Shown in pieces: positions 18,976 through 28,851 of a DNA stretch of 58,900 nucleotides. Every line of letters begins with the position of its first letter. Within the stretch, counting starts at the first letter, position 1. Origin of the DNA: Tissierellia bacterium (GTDB lineage: Bacteria > Bacillota > Clostridia > Tissierellales > Peptoniphilaceae); the NCBI GenBank assembly GCA_012728755.1, contig JAAYEL010000040.1, forward strand, positions 1 to 58,900, read 5' to 3'. The notes beneath the pieces were generated by a model that was not told where the DNA came from, made no database searches, and saw only the letters and a program-made list of their open reading frames with translations. A program made the position numbers and the translations under genes.

Positions 18976-20866
18976 TTTCTATCCTTCTTAATGTTTCTAA
19001 ATGTATTAATAATACATTTATATCGGATGGGCTAACTCCTGAGATTCTTGATGCTTGTCCCACATTTATTGGCTTTTGTAGATTTAGCTTTTGAATAGCT
19101 TCCTTCTTTAGTCCCTTAACAGCTGAAAAGTCTTCAATATGGTCAATTTTCTTATTTTCTAATTTTTTGAATTGAGCTATTTGAAGTTCTTGTTTTGCTA
19201 TATATCCTTCATATTTAATTTGAGTCTCAACTTCTAGTTTATATTGTCTAGGTATCTCAACTCTTTCAGTGTCAAATATGGCAGTGTTATCATAATTCAA
19301 TTCTGGACGTTTAATTAAGTCATATAGGGTAGTGCTCGTCTTTAAGCTTGCTGATCCTAAATTTTCTAACTTCTCATTATTTTCTTGTTTTGGATTTATT
19401 GATATTGATTTTAGCCTTAAAAGCTCCTTTTCTATGGTTTCCTTTTTATCAAGCATTAAATCATATCTTTCTTGAGTTACCAAGCCAAGATCATAACCCT
19501 TTTGAGTAAGTCTTAGGTCCGCATTGTCTTGTCTTAAAGCTAATCTATATTCTGCTCTTGATGTCATCATCCTATAAGGTTCATTTGTTCCTTTAGTTAC
19601 TAGGTCATCTATCAGAACTCCTATATATGCTTCAGATCTATCTAATATAAATGGTTCTTTACCATCTATCTTAAGTACTGCATTTATACCAGCCATAAGT
19701 CCTTGTGAAGCTGCTTCTTCATATCCTGATGAACCATTGATTTGGCCAGCAAAGAATAGATTATCTATTTGTGAAGACTCTAGATTTAACTTTAATGATG
19801 TTGAATCTATGCAATCATACTCGATGCCGTAGGCTGATCTCATAATCTCTACGTTTTCAAGGCCTATAATCGTTTTATATAGTTCTTTTTGAACTTCTTC
19901 TGGTAGTGTTGAGCTAACACCTTGAACATACATCTCGTTAGTATCTAGCCCTTCTGGCTCTATAAATACTTGATGTGAGTCTTTATCAGAAAATCTAACT
20001 ACTTTATCTTCAATAGATGGACAATATCTTGGTCCAATTCCTTCAACTAGACCTGAATACATAGGAGATCTATGAAGATTTACATTAATGATATCATGAG
20101 TTGTTTGTGTAGTATATGTTAGATAGCATAATTCTTGTTCTATATCAAATTCCTTACCTATATTTAAGAATGAAAATGGTATGATTTCTTCATCTCCGTA
20201 TTGTTTTTCCATCACATCTAGATTAATGCTTCTCTTATGAATTCTTGCAGGAGTACCTGTCTTAAATCTTCTTAAGAATATGTCATTAGCTATAAGTGAT
20301 TTTGAAAATTCAGTAGCCGCCTTTAAACCATGAGGTCCTGATGTATATTGAAGTTCTCCCATCATGATTAAGCCATTTAGATAAGTACCTGTAGCTATTA
20401 TCACTGCATTTGCCTTGAATAGGGCACCAGCCATAGTAATAACACCTTTAGCTTGTCCATTTTCAATATATAGATCTTTAGCTTCGGCTTCAACTAAATA
20501 TAAGTTTTCTTGGTTTTCGATAACCTTTTTCATTTCAGTGTGATACTTTTTCTTGTCAGCTTGTACTCTTAATGAGTGGATAGCTGGTCCTTTAGAAGTA
20601 TTTAGCATCCTTGATTGGATGAAAGATTTGTCAATATTTAGACCCATCTCACCACCTAATGCATCAACCTCTCTAACAAGATGTCCTTTTCCTGTGCCTC
20701 CAATATTTGGATTGCAGGGTAAATCTGCTATGGAATCAAGACTTATTGTCATGATAACAGTCTTTTTTCCAAGTCTTGCTGATGCAAGAGCTGCTTCGAT
20801 GCCGGCATGGCCCGCACCAACAACTACAACATCAACTTCTCTTTCATTGTATATCTTTATATCCAT
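18965..20866 (-). CDS. mnmG: tRNA uridine-5-carboxymethylaminomethyl modification enzyme MnmG
   Basis: MnmG (GidA) works with MnmE to modify U34 of several tRNAs, using FAD and a folate one-carbon donor. The 633-residue length is typical. It has the FAD motif [43 protein letters not shown] segments, and a C-terminal helical domain ([19 protein letters not shown]) that contacts MnmE. It starts 8 bp after mnmE. Confidence 0.97.
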   Translation of the reverse strand: MDIKIYNEREVDVVVVGAGHAGIEAALASARLGKKTVIMTISLDSIADLPCNPNIGGTGKGHLVREVDALGGEMGLNIDKSFIQSRMLNTSKGPAIHSLRVQADKKKYHTEMKKVIENQENLYLVEAEAKDLYIENGQAKGVITMAGALFKANAVIIATGTYLNGLIMMGELQYTSGPHGLKAATEFSKSLIANDIFLRRFKTGTPARIHKRSINLDVMEKQYGDEEIIPFSFLNIGKEFDIEQELCYLTYTTQTTHDIINVNLHRSPMYSGLVEGIGPRYCPSIEDKVVRFSDKDSHQVFIEPEGLDTNEMYVQGVSSTLPEEVQKELYKTIIGLENVEIMRSAYGIEYDCIDSTSLKLNLESSQIDNLFFAGQINGSSGYEEAASQGLMAGINAVLKIDGKEPFILDRSEAYIGVLIDDLVTKGTNEPYRMMTSRAEYRLALRQDNADLRLTQKGYDLGLVTQERYDLMLDKKETIEKELLRLKSISINPKQENNEKLENLGSASLKTSTTLYDLIKRPELNYDNTAIFDTERVEIPRQYKLEVETQIKYEGYIAKQELQIAQFKKLENKKIDHIEDFSAVKGLKKEAIQKLNLQKPINVGQASRISGVSPSDINVLLIHLETLRRIENAK

Positions 20867-20874
20867 AAGCCTCC

Positions 20875-22248
20875 TTATTTACCTATACAAAAATCGTTGA
20901 AGATTTTATCTAATACATCATCAGCGATACTTTCTCCAGTTATCTCGCCAAGTAGGGTATAGGCATTACGTAAATCTATCTCTACAGCATCTAATGGATA
21001 TCCTGCTCTTATGTCGGCTAAACAGCTATCTAATGACTCTTTAGCCTGTGTTAATAGATGAGTATGTCTCACATTTGTAACGATGGTATCGTCTGTAAGT
21101 TTAATCTCACCATCAAAGAACATATCCAATATCGCTTGCTCTAATTCTTTAATTCCTCTATTTTCAACTATGGACATATCGATGATGTTGTTCTTATCGA
21201 ATATCTCATAGATTTTTTCCTTATCTGCTAATACTTTCAAATCATGTTTGTTTAGAAGTATGATTGATTTTCTATCTTTTAATAGCTCTATTATCTTTAC
21301 ATCTTCTTCATCTAATTCACTGCTCATATCAAAGATTCCTATTACTAGGTCTGCTGATTCTATTAGTGAAATGCTCTTGTTTACTCCAATAGATTCTACC
21401 ACATCTTCGGTATCTCTTATACCTGCAGTATCAATTAATTTAATAGATACCCCGCCTAAATCAATATATTCTTCAATAGTATCTCTTGTGGTGCCAGGTA
21501 TATCAGTTACTATAGCTCTGTTTTCTTTAAGAATTGCATTAAGTAGGGAAGACTTGCCTACATTTGGCTTTCCTACTATAACTGTTCTTATTCCTTCTCT
21601 AAGAATCCTACCCTTATTTGATGTATTTAGCAATCTATCGATGATCGCTACGACTTCATCACCTCTATCTAATACGGGTTGAACAGGCAATTCATCTTGT
21701 AAATCTTCCATAAAGTTAATGGAAAATTCAACTCTTGTAAGCATATCCAATATCTTATCTTTTAACTCTTTTATCTCATCTCTTAATCCACCTGAAAGTT
21801 GATTTAGAGAAGCTTCATATGACTTATCTGTCTTTGCATCGATTAAGTCTATAACAGCTTCAGCCTGAGATAAATCAAGCCTTCCATTTAGAAATGCTCT
21901 TTTTGTAAATTCTCCTCTTTCGGCTAAAAATGCACCTTTTGATAATAGGAGATTCAAAACTTTTCTTACCGCTATACTTCCACCATGGCAATAAATCTCT
22001 ACCATATCTTCTCTTGTATAGGTGTATGGATTTTTCATAAATGCTATTAAGACCTCATCTACCACGATGTCTTCATCAACTATATGTCCATATTGAAGTT
22101 TTCTATTATTAATTTCTTCTATTACATTGCCTTTAAAGTTACGAAATACATCCTTTGCGATGTCATGAGATTTAGGACCTGTCATCCTAACTATGCCAAT
22201 CCCAGCTTCTCCTATTGCTGTTGAAATGGCCGCTATCGTCTTTTCCAT
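20875..22248 (-). CDS. mnmE: tRNA modification GTPase MnmE
   Basis: MnmE (TrmE) is the GTPase and folate-binding partner of MnmG in tRNA U34 modification. The 457-residue product has the N-terminal folate domain, a helical domain and an inserted G domain with [12 protein letters not shown] (G1), DIPGTTRD (G2), DTAGI (G3) and NKHD (G4). It ends FCIGK, the conserved C-terminal cysteine motif. It is followed closely by mnmG. The upstream jag gene ends in a terminator, so mnmE may have its own promoter. Confidence 0.97.
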   Translation of the reverse strand: MEKTIAAISTAIGEAGIGIVRMTGPKSHDIAKDVFRNFKGNVIEEINNRKLQYGHIVDEDIVVDEVLIAFMKNPYTYTREDMVEIYCHGGSIAVRKVLNLLLSKGAFLAERGEFTKRAFLNGRLDLSQAEAVIDLIDAKTDKSYEASLNQLSGGLRDEIKELKDKILDMLTRVEFSINFMEDLQDELPVQPVLDRGDEVVAIIDRLLNTSNKGRILREGIRTVIVGKPNVGKSSLLNAILKENRAIVTDIPGTTRDTIEEYIDLGGVSIKLIDTAGIRDTEDVVESIGVNKSISLIESADLVIGIFDMSSELDEEDVKIIELLKDRKSIILLNKHDLKVLADKEKIYEIFDKNNIIDMSIVENRGIKELEQAILDMFFDGEIKLTDDTIVTNVRHTHLLTQAKESLDSCLADIRAGYPLDAVEIDLRNAYTLLGEITGESIADDVLDKIFNDFCIGK

Positions 22249-22270
22249 AATTCACCTCTATTATTAATAA

Positions 22271-22293
22271 AAAAACTCCCCATTTAGGGGAGC
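22271..22293 (-). terminator. terminator after jag
   Basis: CTCCCC (22276-22281), loop ATTTA, GGGGAG (22287-22292); the minus strand continues into a run of seven T. It lies just beyond the jag stop codon and before mnmE. Confidence 0.85.
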
Positions 22294-22296
22294 TTA

Positions 22297-23283
22297 CTAA
22301 TCTTTGTATTTGATTACTACTTTCCTATTTGGAAAACTACCTTGTGATACTGTTTCTACTTCTTTATAGCTTTGTAGCGCATAATGAACTATTCTTCTTT
22401 CGTAAGAATTCATTGGTTCTAAAGCGATTGGTCTTCTTGACTTAATTACTTTATATGCCACTTTTCTTGCGTTATTTTCAATAGATTCTTTTCTTCTATT
22501 TCTATAGTTTGCTACATCTAATGTAACTCTATTAAAAGCAGAAGTATTTTTATTTGCCATTAAGCTTAAAACATATTGAAGAGAATCAAGTGTTTCTCCC
22601 TTTCTTCCAATGATGATACCCGTATCTTCTTCGGATATATCAACAAGGTTAAATGCTAATGTGTCTCCTTCAAGTGAAGCATCTACGTTAGCTTTAATAT
22701 GCATAGAAGAAACAAGTTTTTCTAAGTTTTCTTTAACTAGTTGTAGTAATTCTTCTTTAGAAACCTTTGGTTGATCATCCATAGCTGGAGTTGAGATATG
22801 CTCAACTGGCTTATTAACAACCTTTGGTTCTTCCGGTTTTATTTCTTTTTTTACAACTTGCGCAGGTTTCTTTTCAAACTTTGGTTTGTTTGTTTGATGA
22901 GCTTGCTTGTTGTTTCTTTCATCTACAGCTGGTTTTCTAACTGGTCTTTCTTGTCTTTCTACTCTTTTTTCTGTTCTTTGTTGAACAGGTTTTTTATATT
23001 CTTTAGGTTCAGAAACTCTTTTTTCTTGAGCTTTTGGTTGTTCCTTAACTGGTTCAACCTTATCTTCAACTTTTTCCCCATAAATATCATTTATATCTAT
23101 CTTAAAGTCGATTTTTTCAGTTATTTTTACGATAGCATCCTTTGAACCAAAGATTCCTAGAAATCCTGATTTAGATTCTTCTAGTACTTCGATGTCAACG
23201 CTATCTCTTGTAAGACCTAAGTCTCTAAGACCTAGTTCAACTGCTTCATCAACAGTTTTCGCTGATTTAATCACAGATTTCAT
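22297..23283 (-). CDS. jag: Jag/KhpB RNA-binding protein
   Basis: Jag (KhpB, EloR) is a KH and R3H RNA-binding protein linked to cell elongation and YidC. The 328-residue product has a Jag_N domain (about residues 1-52), a long charged linker rich in Lys, Glu, Pro and Gln (about 75-175), a KH domain with GRKGETLDSLQYVLSLM, and a C-terminal R3H motif (PMNSYERRIVHYAL). It starts exactly after the yidC stop codon. The linker is longer than in the shortest homologues, so overall length is at the upper end. Confidence 0.94.
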   Translation of the reverse strand: MKSVIKSAKTVDEAVELGLRDLGLTRDSVDIEVLEESKSGFLGIFGSKDAIVKITEKIDFKIDINDIYGEKVEDKVEPVKEQPKAQEKRVSEPKEYKKPVQQRTEKRVERQERPVRKPAVDERNNKQAHQTNKPKFEKKPAQVVKKEIKPEEPKVVNKPVEHISTPAMDDQPKVSKEELLQLVKENLEKLVSSMHIKANVDASLEGDTLAFNLVDISEEDTGIIIGRKGETLDSLQYVLSLMANKNTSAFNRVTLDVANYRNRRKESIENNARKVAYKVIKSRRPIALEPMNSYERRIVHYALQSYKEVETVSQGSFPNRKVVIKYKD

Positions 23284-24009
23284 CTATTGCACCTCGTTTG
23301 TTTTCAACTGTCTACTCGTGATACCCTTTGTAATTAATTTTACTACTATTTCTATCACATTACCTGCAGTCCAATATAATACTAATCCTGCTGGCATAGT
23401 TCTAAACATAAAGAAGAATACCACTGGTAATATATAAAGCATCATCTTTTGTGATGATTGAGCTTGTTCACTAACTCCTGGTGTATTTTGTTGTGATAGG
23501 AATGATACAAGCATTTGTGTTCCAGAGTTTAATAACGCTAGCAACCATCCTGTTGGGTCTGCTAATGATAAGTCTGGTATCCAAAAGAAATTTCTAGCAA
23601 TTGTGTTGATTTGTTCTGGATTGTCGAATAGGTACTTTGCTGGTTCTCTAATAACACCAAATAAAGCGATAACTATTACGAATTGAACAATTATCATAAG
23701 ACAACTTGAACAACCTGCTTGTGTAGCATTGTTTTCTTTTTGGAATTCTTGAATCTTTTGGTTTAATATCTCTTGGTTATAACCGTATTTTTTCTTCAAC
23801 TCTTCAATTTTTGGTTGAAGTTCTGCGGTTTTCTTCGTAGCTTTTGCTTGTTGAATAGTCAACGGAATAGTCAAAAGCTTGTAAATAACAGCCATTACTA
23901 AAAGGGCCATCGCATAATACGATACACTGCTTGGTTCAGGACCAAGTCCTACTAATGTATCATAAATAAATCTAAAAATTCTTCCCAGAATTTCGTATAG
24001 TGTACTCAC
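23284..24009 (-). CDS. yidC: membrane protein insertase YidC/Oxa1
   Basis: YidC inserts and folds membrane proteins, with or without SecYEG. The 241-residue product has the core transmembrane segments and the cytoplasmic amphipathic loop PKIEELKKKYGYNQEILNQ. No lipoprotein cysteine is visible at the N-terminus, unlike SpoIIIJ of Bacillus. It is in the order rnpA-yidD-yidC-jag, 9 bp after yidD. Confidence 0.95.
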   Translation of the reverse strand: MSTLYEILGRIFRFIYDTLVGLGPEPSSVSYYAMALLVMAVIYKLLTIPLTIQQAKATKKTAELQPKIEELKKKYGYNQEILNQKIQEFQKENNATQAGCSSCLMIIVQFVIVIALFGVIREPAKYLFDNPEQINTIARNFFWIPDLSLADPTGWLLALLNSGTQMLVSFLSQQNTPGVSEQAQSSQKMMLYILPVVFFFMFRTMPAGLVLYWTAGNVIEIVVKLITKGITSRQLKTNEVQ

Positions 24010-24018
24010 ATATTCCCC

Positions 24019-24234
24019 CTATTTTAATGGATCATGTCCGCCTTTACTGAAAGGATTGCATCTTAAAATCCTCCAAACTGATAGTACTAGTGCCTTAAAA
24101 ACATTATATTTTTGAAATGCTTCTAAAGAGTATTGCGAACAAGTTGGTGTAAACCTACACTTATTATTACCTAGAAGTGGCGATATATACGCCCTATAAA
24201 ACTTAATTAAGCCGATAAAAAATTTATTTACCAT
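24019..24234 (-). CDS. yidD: membrane protein insertion efficiency factor YidD
   Basis: YidD is a small membrane-associated protein that helps YidC-dependent insertion. The 71-residue product has the family signature [15 protein letters not shown] and the C-terminal [14 protein letters not shown]. It overlaps the end of rnpA by 7 bp. Confidence 0.95.
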   Translation of the reverse strand: MVNKFFIGLIKFYRAYISPLLGNNKCRFTPTCSQYSLEAFQKYNVFKALVLSVWRILRCNPFSKGGHDPLK

Positions 24235-24569
24235 TTCATTCTCTTCTTTGCTATCGAATAACAGTGAAATAAAGATTTTTCCAACTCTTTATAACTAAGT
24301 TCGATACAATGGCTTCGTGGCATGATTATGTAATCATGTCCATCGTTAAACTCGTCCATATTTAACCTAATTATCTCTTTTAATCTTCTTCTAACTTTAT
24401 TTCTCTTGTTTGCCTTGCCAAATTTTCTAGATAAAGTGTATCCAAATCTCTTATTTTTAAGTCCATTAGGATTGACCAATATAGATATATCCTTATTATA
24501 GAACCTCTTCGCCTTTTTATATGCACGAGTGAAGTCTTTGTTTTTTTGAATTCTATATCTTTTTTCCAT
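24228..24569 (-). CDS. rnpA: ribonuclease P protein component
   Basis: RnpA is the protein subunit of RNase P, which matures tRNA 5' ends. The 113-residue product starts [19 protein letters not shown] and has the RNR motif region [15 protein letters not shown]. It lies 42 bp downstream of rpmH, separated by a hairpin that may attenuate transcription, and overlaps yidD. Confidence 0.96.
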   Translation of the reverse strand: MEKRYRIQKNKDFTRAYKKAKRFYNKDISILVNPNGLKNKRFGYTLSRKFGKANKRNKVRRRLKEIIRLNMDEFNDGHDYIIMPRSHCIELSYKELEKSLFHCYSIAKKRMKW

Positions 24570-24579
24570 ATTATTCCTT

Positions 24580-24610
24580 AAAAAAATATGATCTATGAAA
24601 AAATCATAGA
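24580..24610 (-). terminator. attenuator-like hairpin between rpmH and rnpA
   Basis: TCTATGA (24592-24598), 5-nt loop, TCATAGA (24604-24610). On the minus strand the hairpin is followed within 5 nt by a run of seven T. It would reduce rnpA relative to rpmH transcripts. Confidence 0.55.
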
Positions 24611-24611
24611 C

Positions 24612-24746
24612 CTAAGCAGATAATTTTTTTCTTCCTTTTAGTCTTCTAGCTTTAAGTACTCTTCTTCCTCCAGTAGTTGACATTCTTGATCTAAAACCGT
24701 GTTTTTTAGCTCTTCTTCTTCTATTTGGTTGAAATGTTCTTTTCAT
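24612..24746 (-). CDS. rpmH: 50S ribosomal protein L34
   Basis: L34 is the small basic protein of the large ribosomal subunit. Translation of the minus strand gives 44 residues starting [18 protein letters not shown] and ending LKGRKKLSA, a perfect match to the L34 pattern. A GGGGGGAAAGAG site precedes the ATG. It is the first gene of the rpmH-rnpA-yidD-yidC-jag operon, driven by the consensus promoter at 24792-24820. Confidence 0.97.
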   Translation of the reverse strand: MKRTFQPNRRRRAKKHGFRSRMSTTGGRRVLKARRLKGRKKLSA

Positions 24747-24791
24747 CTCTTTCCCCCCTTTACTAACTAATATATTAAAATGCTAAGTTTT

Positions 24792-24820
24792 ATTATAAAA
24801 TTATATCGGCTAATTGTCAA
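24792..24820 (-). promoter_or_regulatory. promoter of the rpmH operon
   Basis: On the minus strand TTGACA (24815-24820) and TATAAT (24792-24797) are both perfect hexamers with a 17-bp spacer, the best promoter match in the window. Confidence 0.9.
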
Positions 24821-24917
24821 GCTTGAAGCCCTCTAGTTTTTGCATAATTTTTTCATTATTTTACCAATTCCACCTAGATATAAGGTATTATATACATAAG
24901 ATTACTTAGGAGGATTT

Positions 24918-26174
24918 ATGAAACTTAATTATAAGAAAACTATTTTTATCGGTATGGCTTTTCTTGGCATCTCTGCTTTTTGGCAAGTTTATGATGTTAT
25001 CATACCTTTGATACTTGAAAATACATTTCACCTGGATAAGACAATCACTGGTGTTGTGATGTCTTTGGATAATGTATTAGCTTTATTTTTACTACCATTT
25101 TTCGGATCTTTTTCTGATCGAGTAGATACAAAAATAGGAAAAAGAACACCATTTATATTGGTAGGTACTGTGATTGCCATCTTGGGTATTTTTATCATCC
25201 CTTATGCAAATAATTCTAAACAATTTATCCTATTTAATGTAGGACTTGCTATAGTTTTATTTGGTACTGCGATTTATAGAGCTCCTGCTGTAGCCTTGAT
25301 GCCGGATTTAACTCCCAAGCCTCTTCGTAGTAAAGCAAATGCCATCATAAATTTAATGGGTGCCGTTGGTGCTGTACTAGCTTTGATATCAATTAGGCTT
25401 TTGGTGCCAAAATCTGATAGTCCTGACTATACTGCTCTTTTCCTTAGCATTGGAGCGATCATGCTCGTAAGTTTTATTATACTAAAATCAAAGATAAATG
25501 AAAACAAATTAAGAGTTTATGAAGAAAAAGAAGAAACTAAAGTAAATGTGAACTCAGAAAAACTACCTAAGGAAGTTTTTAGATCGCTTGTCTTGTTATT
25601 AGCATCTATTTTCTTTTGGTTTGCTGCATATAACGGTATCACTACAGCATTTTCAAGATATGCACTTGCTATGTGGGGCATGAGCGAAGGTGATGTGGCT
25701 ATGTCGTTGATGGTAGCTACTGTCGTGGCAATATTAAGTTATATCCCTGCTGGGATGGTTGCTTCAAAGATTGGAAGAAAGAAAACGATAATCGTAGGTA
25801 TATTGTTTGTGACTACTACTTATGTTATGGGAACTATACTAAAAGATTTTACATTTTTGATTTATATTGCTTTTGCTATCATGGGGATAGGATGGGCGTT
25901 TATTAATGTAAATTCATTTCCGATGGTCGTTGAGATGAGTAAAAGTGGTGATATCGGAAAATATACTGGTACTTACTACACCGCTTCAATGGCGGCTCAG
26001 ATCTTAACTCCTATCTTATCTGGATTTTTAATGGATCAGTTTGGGTTTAAGATTCTATTTCCTTATGCCTTTGTCTTCTCAATATTATCTTTCATAACTA
26101 TGTCGATGGTTCGTCATGGTGATTCGAAAGCTGAGCTTGGTGATAAGTTAGAAGTATTTGATGTAGAGGAATAA
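24918..26174 (+). CDS. MFS transporter, SLC45-like
   Basis: The 418-residue product has 12 predicted membrane helices. The loop FGSFSDRVDTKIGKRTPF between TM2 and TM3 is the MFS signature in the form found in SLC45 or sucrose-type carriers. A second copy of the signature occurs in the C-terminal half (GMVASKIGRKKTIIVG). The substrate is unknown, possibly a sugar. It has a strong AGGAGG site and is followed 1 bp later by a glycerophosphodiesterase gene, so the pair may import and process related compounds; that link is inference. Confidence 0.88.
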   Translation: MKLNYKKTIFIGMAFLGISAFWQVYDVIIPLILENTFHLDKTITGVVMSLDNVLALFLLPFFGSFSDRVDTKIGKRTPFILVGTVIAILGIFIIPYANNSKQFILFNVGLAIVLFGTAIYRAPAVALMPDLTPKPLRSKANAIINLMGAVGAVLALISIRLLVPKSDSPDYTALFLSIGAIMLVSFIILKSKINENKLRVYEEKEETKVNVNSEKLPKEVFRSLVLLLASIFFWFAAYNGITTAFSRYALAMWGMSEGDVAMSLMVATVVAILSYIPAGMVASKIGRKKTIIVGILFVTTTYVMGTILKDFTFLIYIAFAIMGIGWAFINVNSFPMVVEMSKSGDIGKYTGTYYTASMAAQILTPILSGFLMDQFGFKILFPYAFVFSILSFITMSMVRHGDSKAELGDKLEVFDVEE

Positions 26175-26175
26175 T

Positions 26176-26982
26176 ATGTTAATCGCTTTATTTGTAGTTT
26201 TAGTGATCATATTGTTGTATTTTTATATGATATATCCAAGCGTTAATAGAATGGATTTTTCACCTTTTTTGAAGTGGGACTATGCGCATAGAGGACTTCA
26301 CGACAACAACTCTGATGCTCCTGAAAATAGCTTAGCTGCTATTTCTAAGGCTGTTGATAATAATTATGGGATAGAATTTGATGTTCAGCTTTCTAAAGAT
26401 GGACAAACGGTCGTTTTTCATGATTTTGATTTAAAAAGAATGTGCTCAATTGATAAAAAAATTGATCAATGTGATTATGATTATTTGAAAGAATGTAAGT
26501 TATTAGAATCTATAGAAGGTATACCTCTACTATCAGAAGTATTGGAATTGGTTGATGGGAAGATTCCTTTAATCGTTGAGCTTAAAGCTTCTAATAACGA
26601 TATAGAGGATTTATGTAAAAAAGTTTCTCTTCAACTTGATAAATACGATGGTAAATATGTGGTTGAATCCTTTAATCCTGTAGTTGTTAAGTGGTTTAGA
26701 AAACACAGACCTAATTATATTAGAGGACAACTTTCGGGCAGTTTTGTTAAAAAATTTAATCCACTTAAGTTTGCTTTGGAATATTTAATGCTAAATTTCT
26801 TATCTAGGCCTGATTTTATTGCCTATGATCATAATAATAAGTCAAATTTGTCTCTTAAGCTAATAAAGGCTATATGGCCGGTTCCACTAGTGGCATATAC
26901 TGTAAAGAATAGAGAATCATATGTGGATAATGAGAGTTTTTTTGACCTGATTATTTTTGAGGGTTTTATCCCCGAAAAATAA
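26176..26982 (+). CDS. glycerophosphodiester phosphodiesterase, membrane-anchored
   Basis: GDPD enzymes release glycerol-3-phosphate from glycerophosphodiesters. The 268-residue product has one N-terminal membrane helix (about residues 2-19) and then the GDPD core with YAHRGLHDN, APENSLAA, IEFDVQLSKDG and VVFHDFDLKRMC, giving the catalytic His, Glu and Asp residues. It follows the MFS gene by 1 bp. No terminator is visible between its stop and the DnaA-box cluster, so transcription could run towards the origin. Confidence 0.92.
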   Translation: MLIALFVVLVIILLYFYMIYPSVNRMDFSPFLKWDYAHRGLHDNNSDAPENSLAAISKAVDNNYGIEFDVQLSKDGQTVVFHDFDLKRMCSIDKKIDQCDYDYLKECKLLESIEGIPLLSEVLELVDGKIPLIVELKASNNDIEDLCKKVSLQLDKYDGKYVVESFNPVVVKWFRKHRPNYIRGQLSGSFVKKFNPLKFALEYLMLNFLSRPDFIAYDHNNKSNLSLKLIKAIWPVPLVAYTVKNRESYVDNESFFDLIIFEGFIPEK

Positions 26983-27256
26983 TTACCCACAGCTGTGGAT
27001 ATCTTGAGTTTTGCCCTGAAAATTGGTATAATAAGGGCAGATAGAAAAATTAACCCACATTTTTGAGTAAGTAATGCACATTTGTGGACAAATTGTTGAT
27101 AACTTTCTTGAAAATAATTAAAAATAGCTTATTTTCAATATTACTTATCCACAATCGAGTTTATGCACTTTTTTATACTCAATTGTGGATAATTTTTTGT
27201 ATCGTTGGTAAATCGCTTAAATTAAGCTATTTATTTACATAATTAATTGTTGATAA
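26983..27256 (+). other. oriC: origin of replication, DnaA-box cluster upstream of dnaA
   Basis: Perfect DnaA boxes TTATCCACA lie at 27145-27153 (plus) and 27184-27192 (minus). One-mismatch boxes lie at 26983-26991, 26994-27002, 27094-27102 and 27248-27256, and a match to TTGTCCACA at 27083-27091. The sequence is very AT-rich and non-coding. It forms the first half of a bipartite origin and embeds the dnaA promoter, which implies autoregulation by DnaA. Gene orientation switches across this region, as expected at an origin. Confidence 0.92.
27004..27032 (+). promoter_or_regulatory. dnaA promoter
   Basis: TTGAGT (27004-27009), 17 bp, TATAAT (27027-27032). It is flanked on both sides by DnaA boxes, consistent with DnaA autorepression. 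Confidence 0.75.
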
Positions 27257-27279
27257 CTATATGGATAACTGGAGGAACT

Positions 27280-28692
27280 ATGAACGACTTAAATGCCATT
27301 TGGTCTGGCGTTGTAGAGAAGTTATATTTGCAGATGACAAATGCACATTTTAACTCATGGATTTTACCTCTTGTACCGTTAAAGATTGATGAGAATTCAA
27401 TTTATATAAAGGCTAATATCAACCTTGTAAAGAAGGTTGTTTCTGAAAAATATTTGGATTCTATTCAAAAGGAGATTAGAGAAGCTACTGGTAAAAATTT
27501 AGAAGTCGTTATCTTAGAGCCAAGAGATGAGCGAGTTGAATCAATTATGAAAAATCTTAACATCGAAAAAGATGGTCAAGTATCTATGATTAATCCTGAT
27601 TCGCAAGAACCTTTACCAGTTATTAAGAAAAATGTATACAACTATTCACTTAATCCTAAGTATACATTCGATAATTTCGTAAGGGGAACTAGTAACTCTT
27701 TTGCTTTAGCAGTTGCTGAAAAGGTTTCGAGTCTTCCTGGTACAGAATACAATCCTCTCTTTATATATGGAGGATCGGGACTTGGTAAGACCCATCTAAT
27801 GCAAGCTATTGGACATGCTATATTAAAAAGGCAGCCAGAGACAAAAGTACTTTATATTACTAGCGAAAACTTTATGAATGAATTTATACAAACTATTACG
27901 GATAGCAAAAACTCAGTCATTAATTCACAAAAGTTTAGGGAAAAATATAGAAATTGTGATGTGTTAATGATCGATGATATACAATTTATCGCTGGAAAAG
28001 AAGGTACGCAAGAAGAAATATTCCACACTTTTAACTCTCTAAGAGAGGCAAAAAAACAAATAATACTTACATCCGATAAAGTACCAAAGGATATTAAAAA
28101 TCTTGAAGAAAGATTAGTTACTCGTTTCGCTGGAGGTATGTTGGCTGATATCCAATATCCTGACTATGAGACAAGAGTTGCGATATTAAATCATAAGGTT
28201 AAGATGGATAAGATAAATAATGCACCTGATGCTCTAATTGAGTATATAGCTAATAATGTTACTTCTAATATCAGAGAATTAGAAGGTGCTCTTCTAAAGG
28301 TAATGGCCTATGTGAATTTAACTTATAAAGATAAGAGTAATTTTAAGGATGATGACTTTATTAAGATAGCTAAAGATGCTCTTTTGATAGAGGATAAAAA
28401 AGAAAAAGTAATAAGTTTGGACTATATAAAAAATGTAGTAGCTGATTTTTACTCAATAACTAAAAATGACTTAATTTCTAAGTCTAGACAACAAAACATA
28501 GCAAGACCTAGACAAATAGCTATGTATTTATCTAGAAATCTAACTGATTTATCATTAATAAAGATAGCGAATTCTTTTGATAGAGATCATAGCACTATCA
28601 TGCATGGATGTGAAAAAATTGAGGCTATGATGAATCAAGACTTAGGTTTTTCAAAAGAAATAAAGGGTTTAATTAGTAAGATAAAGGAATAA
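27280..28692 (+). CDS. dnaA: chromosomal replication initiator protein DnaA
   Basis: DnaA binds TTATCCACA boxes and unwinds the origin. From ATG 27280 the product is 470 residues; GGAGG at 27271-27275 fixes this start over in-frame codons upstream. Domain I is at the N-terminus, followed by a linker, an AAA+ domain with Walker A GGSGLGKT (residues 164-171) and Walker B MIDDIQFIAG, and domain IV with the DNA-binding signature DRDHSTIMHG. It is flanked on both sides by DnaA boxes. Confidence 0.98.
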   Translation: MNDLNAIWSGVVEKLYLQMTNAHFNSWILPLVPLKIDENSIYIKANINLVKKVVSEKYLDSIQKEIREATGKNLEVVILEPRDERVESIMKNLNIEKDGQVSMINPDSQEPLPVIKKNVYNYSLNPKYTFDNFVRGTSNSFALAVAEKVSSLPGTEYNPLFIYGGSGLGKTHLMQAIGHAILKRQPETKVLYITSENFMNEFIQTITDSKNSVINSQKFREKYRNCDVLMIDDIQFIAGKEGTQEEIFHTFNSLREAKKQIILTSDKVPKDIKNLEERLVTRFAGGMLADIQYPDYETRVAILNHKVKMDKINNAPDALIEYIANNVTSNIRELEGALLKVMAYVNLTYKDKSNFKDDDFIKIAKDALLIEDKKEKVISLDYIKNVVADFYSITKNDLISKSRQQNIARPRQIAMYLSRNLTDLSLIKIANSFDRDHSTIMHGCEKIEAMMNQDLGFSKEIKGLISKIKE

Positions 28693-28840
28693 TGTTGATA
28701 ACTTTTGATTTTCGAAAAATCACATAATAGTTATCCACAATGATGTTAATAGGAGTTTTGGCAAGATTATGAAGTTTGGGTGACTTATCCACTTTTCCAC
28801 AGCCCCTATTACTACTATTACTAATTATTTAAATATATAT
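28693..28840 (+). other. oriC: origin unwinding region with DnaA-trios between dnaA and dnaN
   Basis: DnaA boxes lie at 28693-28701 (one mismatch, minus), 28731-28739 (perfect), 28785-28793 (TTATCCACT) and 28793-28801 (TTTTCCACA). After a short GC stretch (28802-28805) come six consecutive trios, CTA TTA CTA CTA TTA CTA (28806-28823), then AT-only sequence to 28840. The same order of box, GC clamp, DnaA-trio and AT-rich DNA marks the Bacillus subtilis unwinding site. Confidence 0.88.
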
Positions 28841-28851
28841 AGGAGAAAAAA

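Noticed and set aside
27247..27279. TTG 27247 as dnaA start
   Set aside because: It lies in a DnaA box with no ribosome-binding site; ATG 27280 follows GGAGG and matches the family N-terminus.
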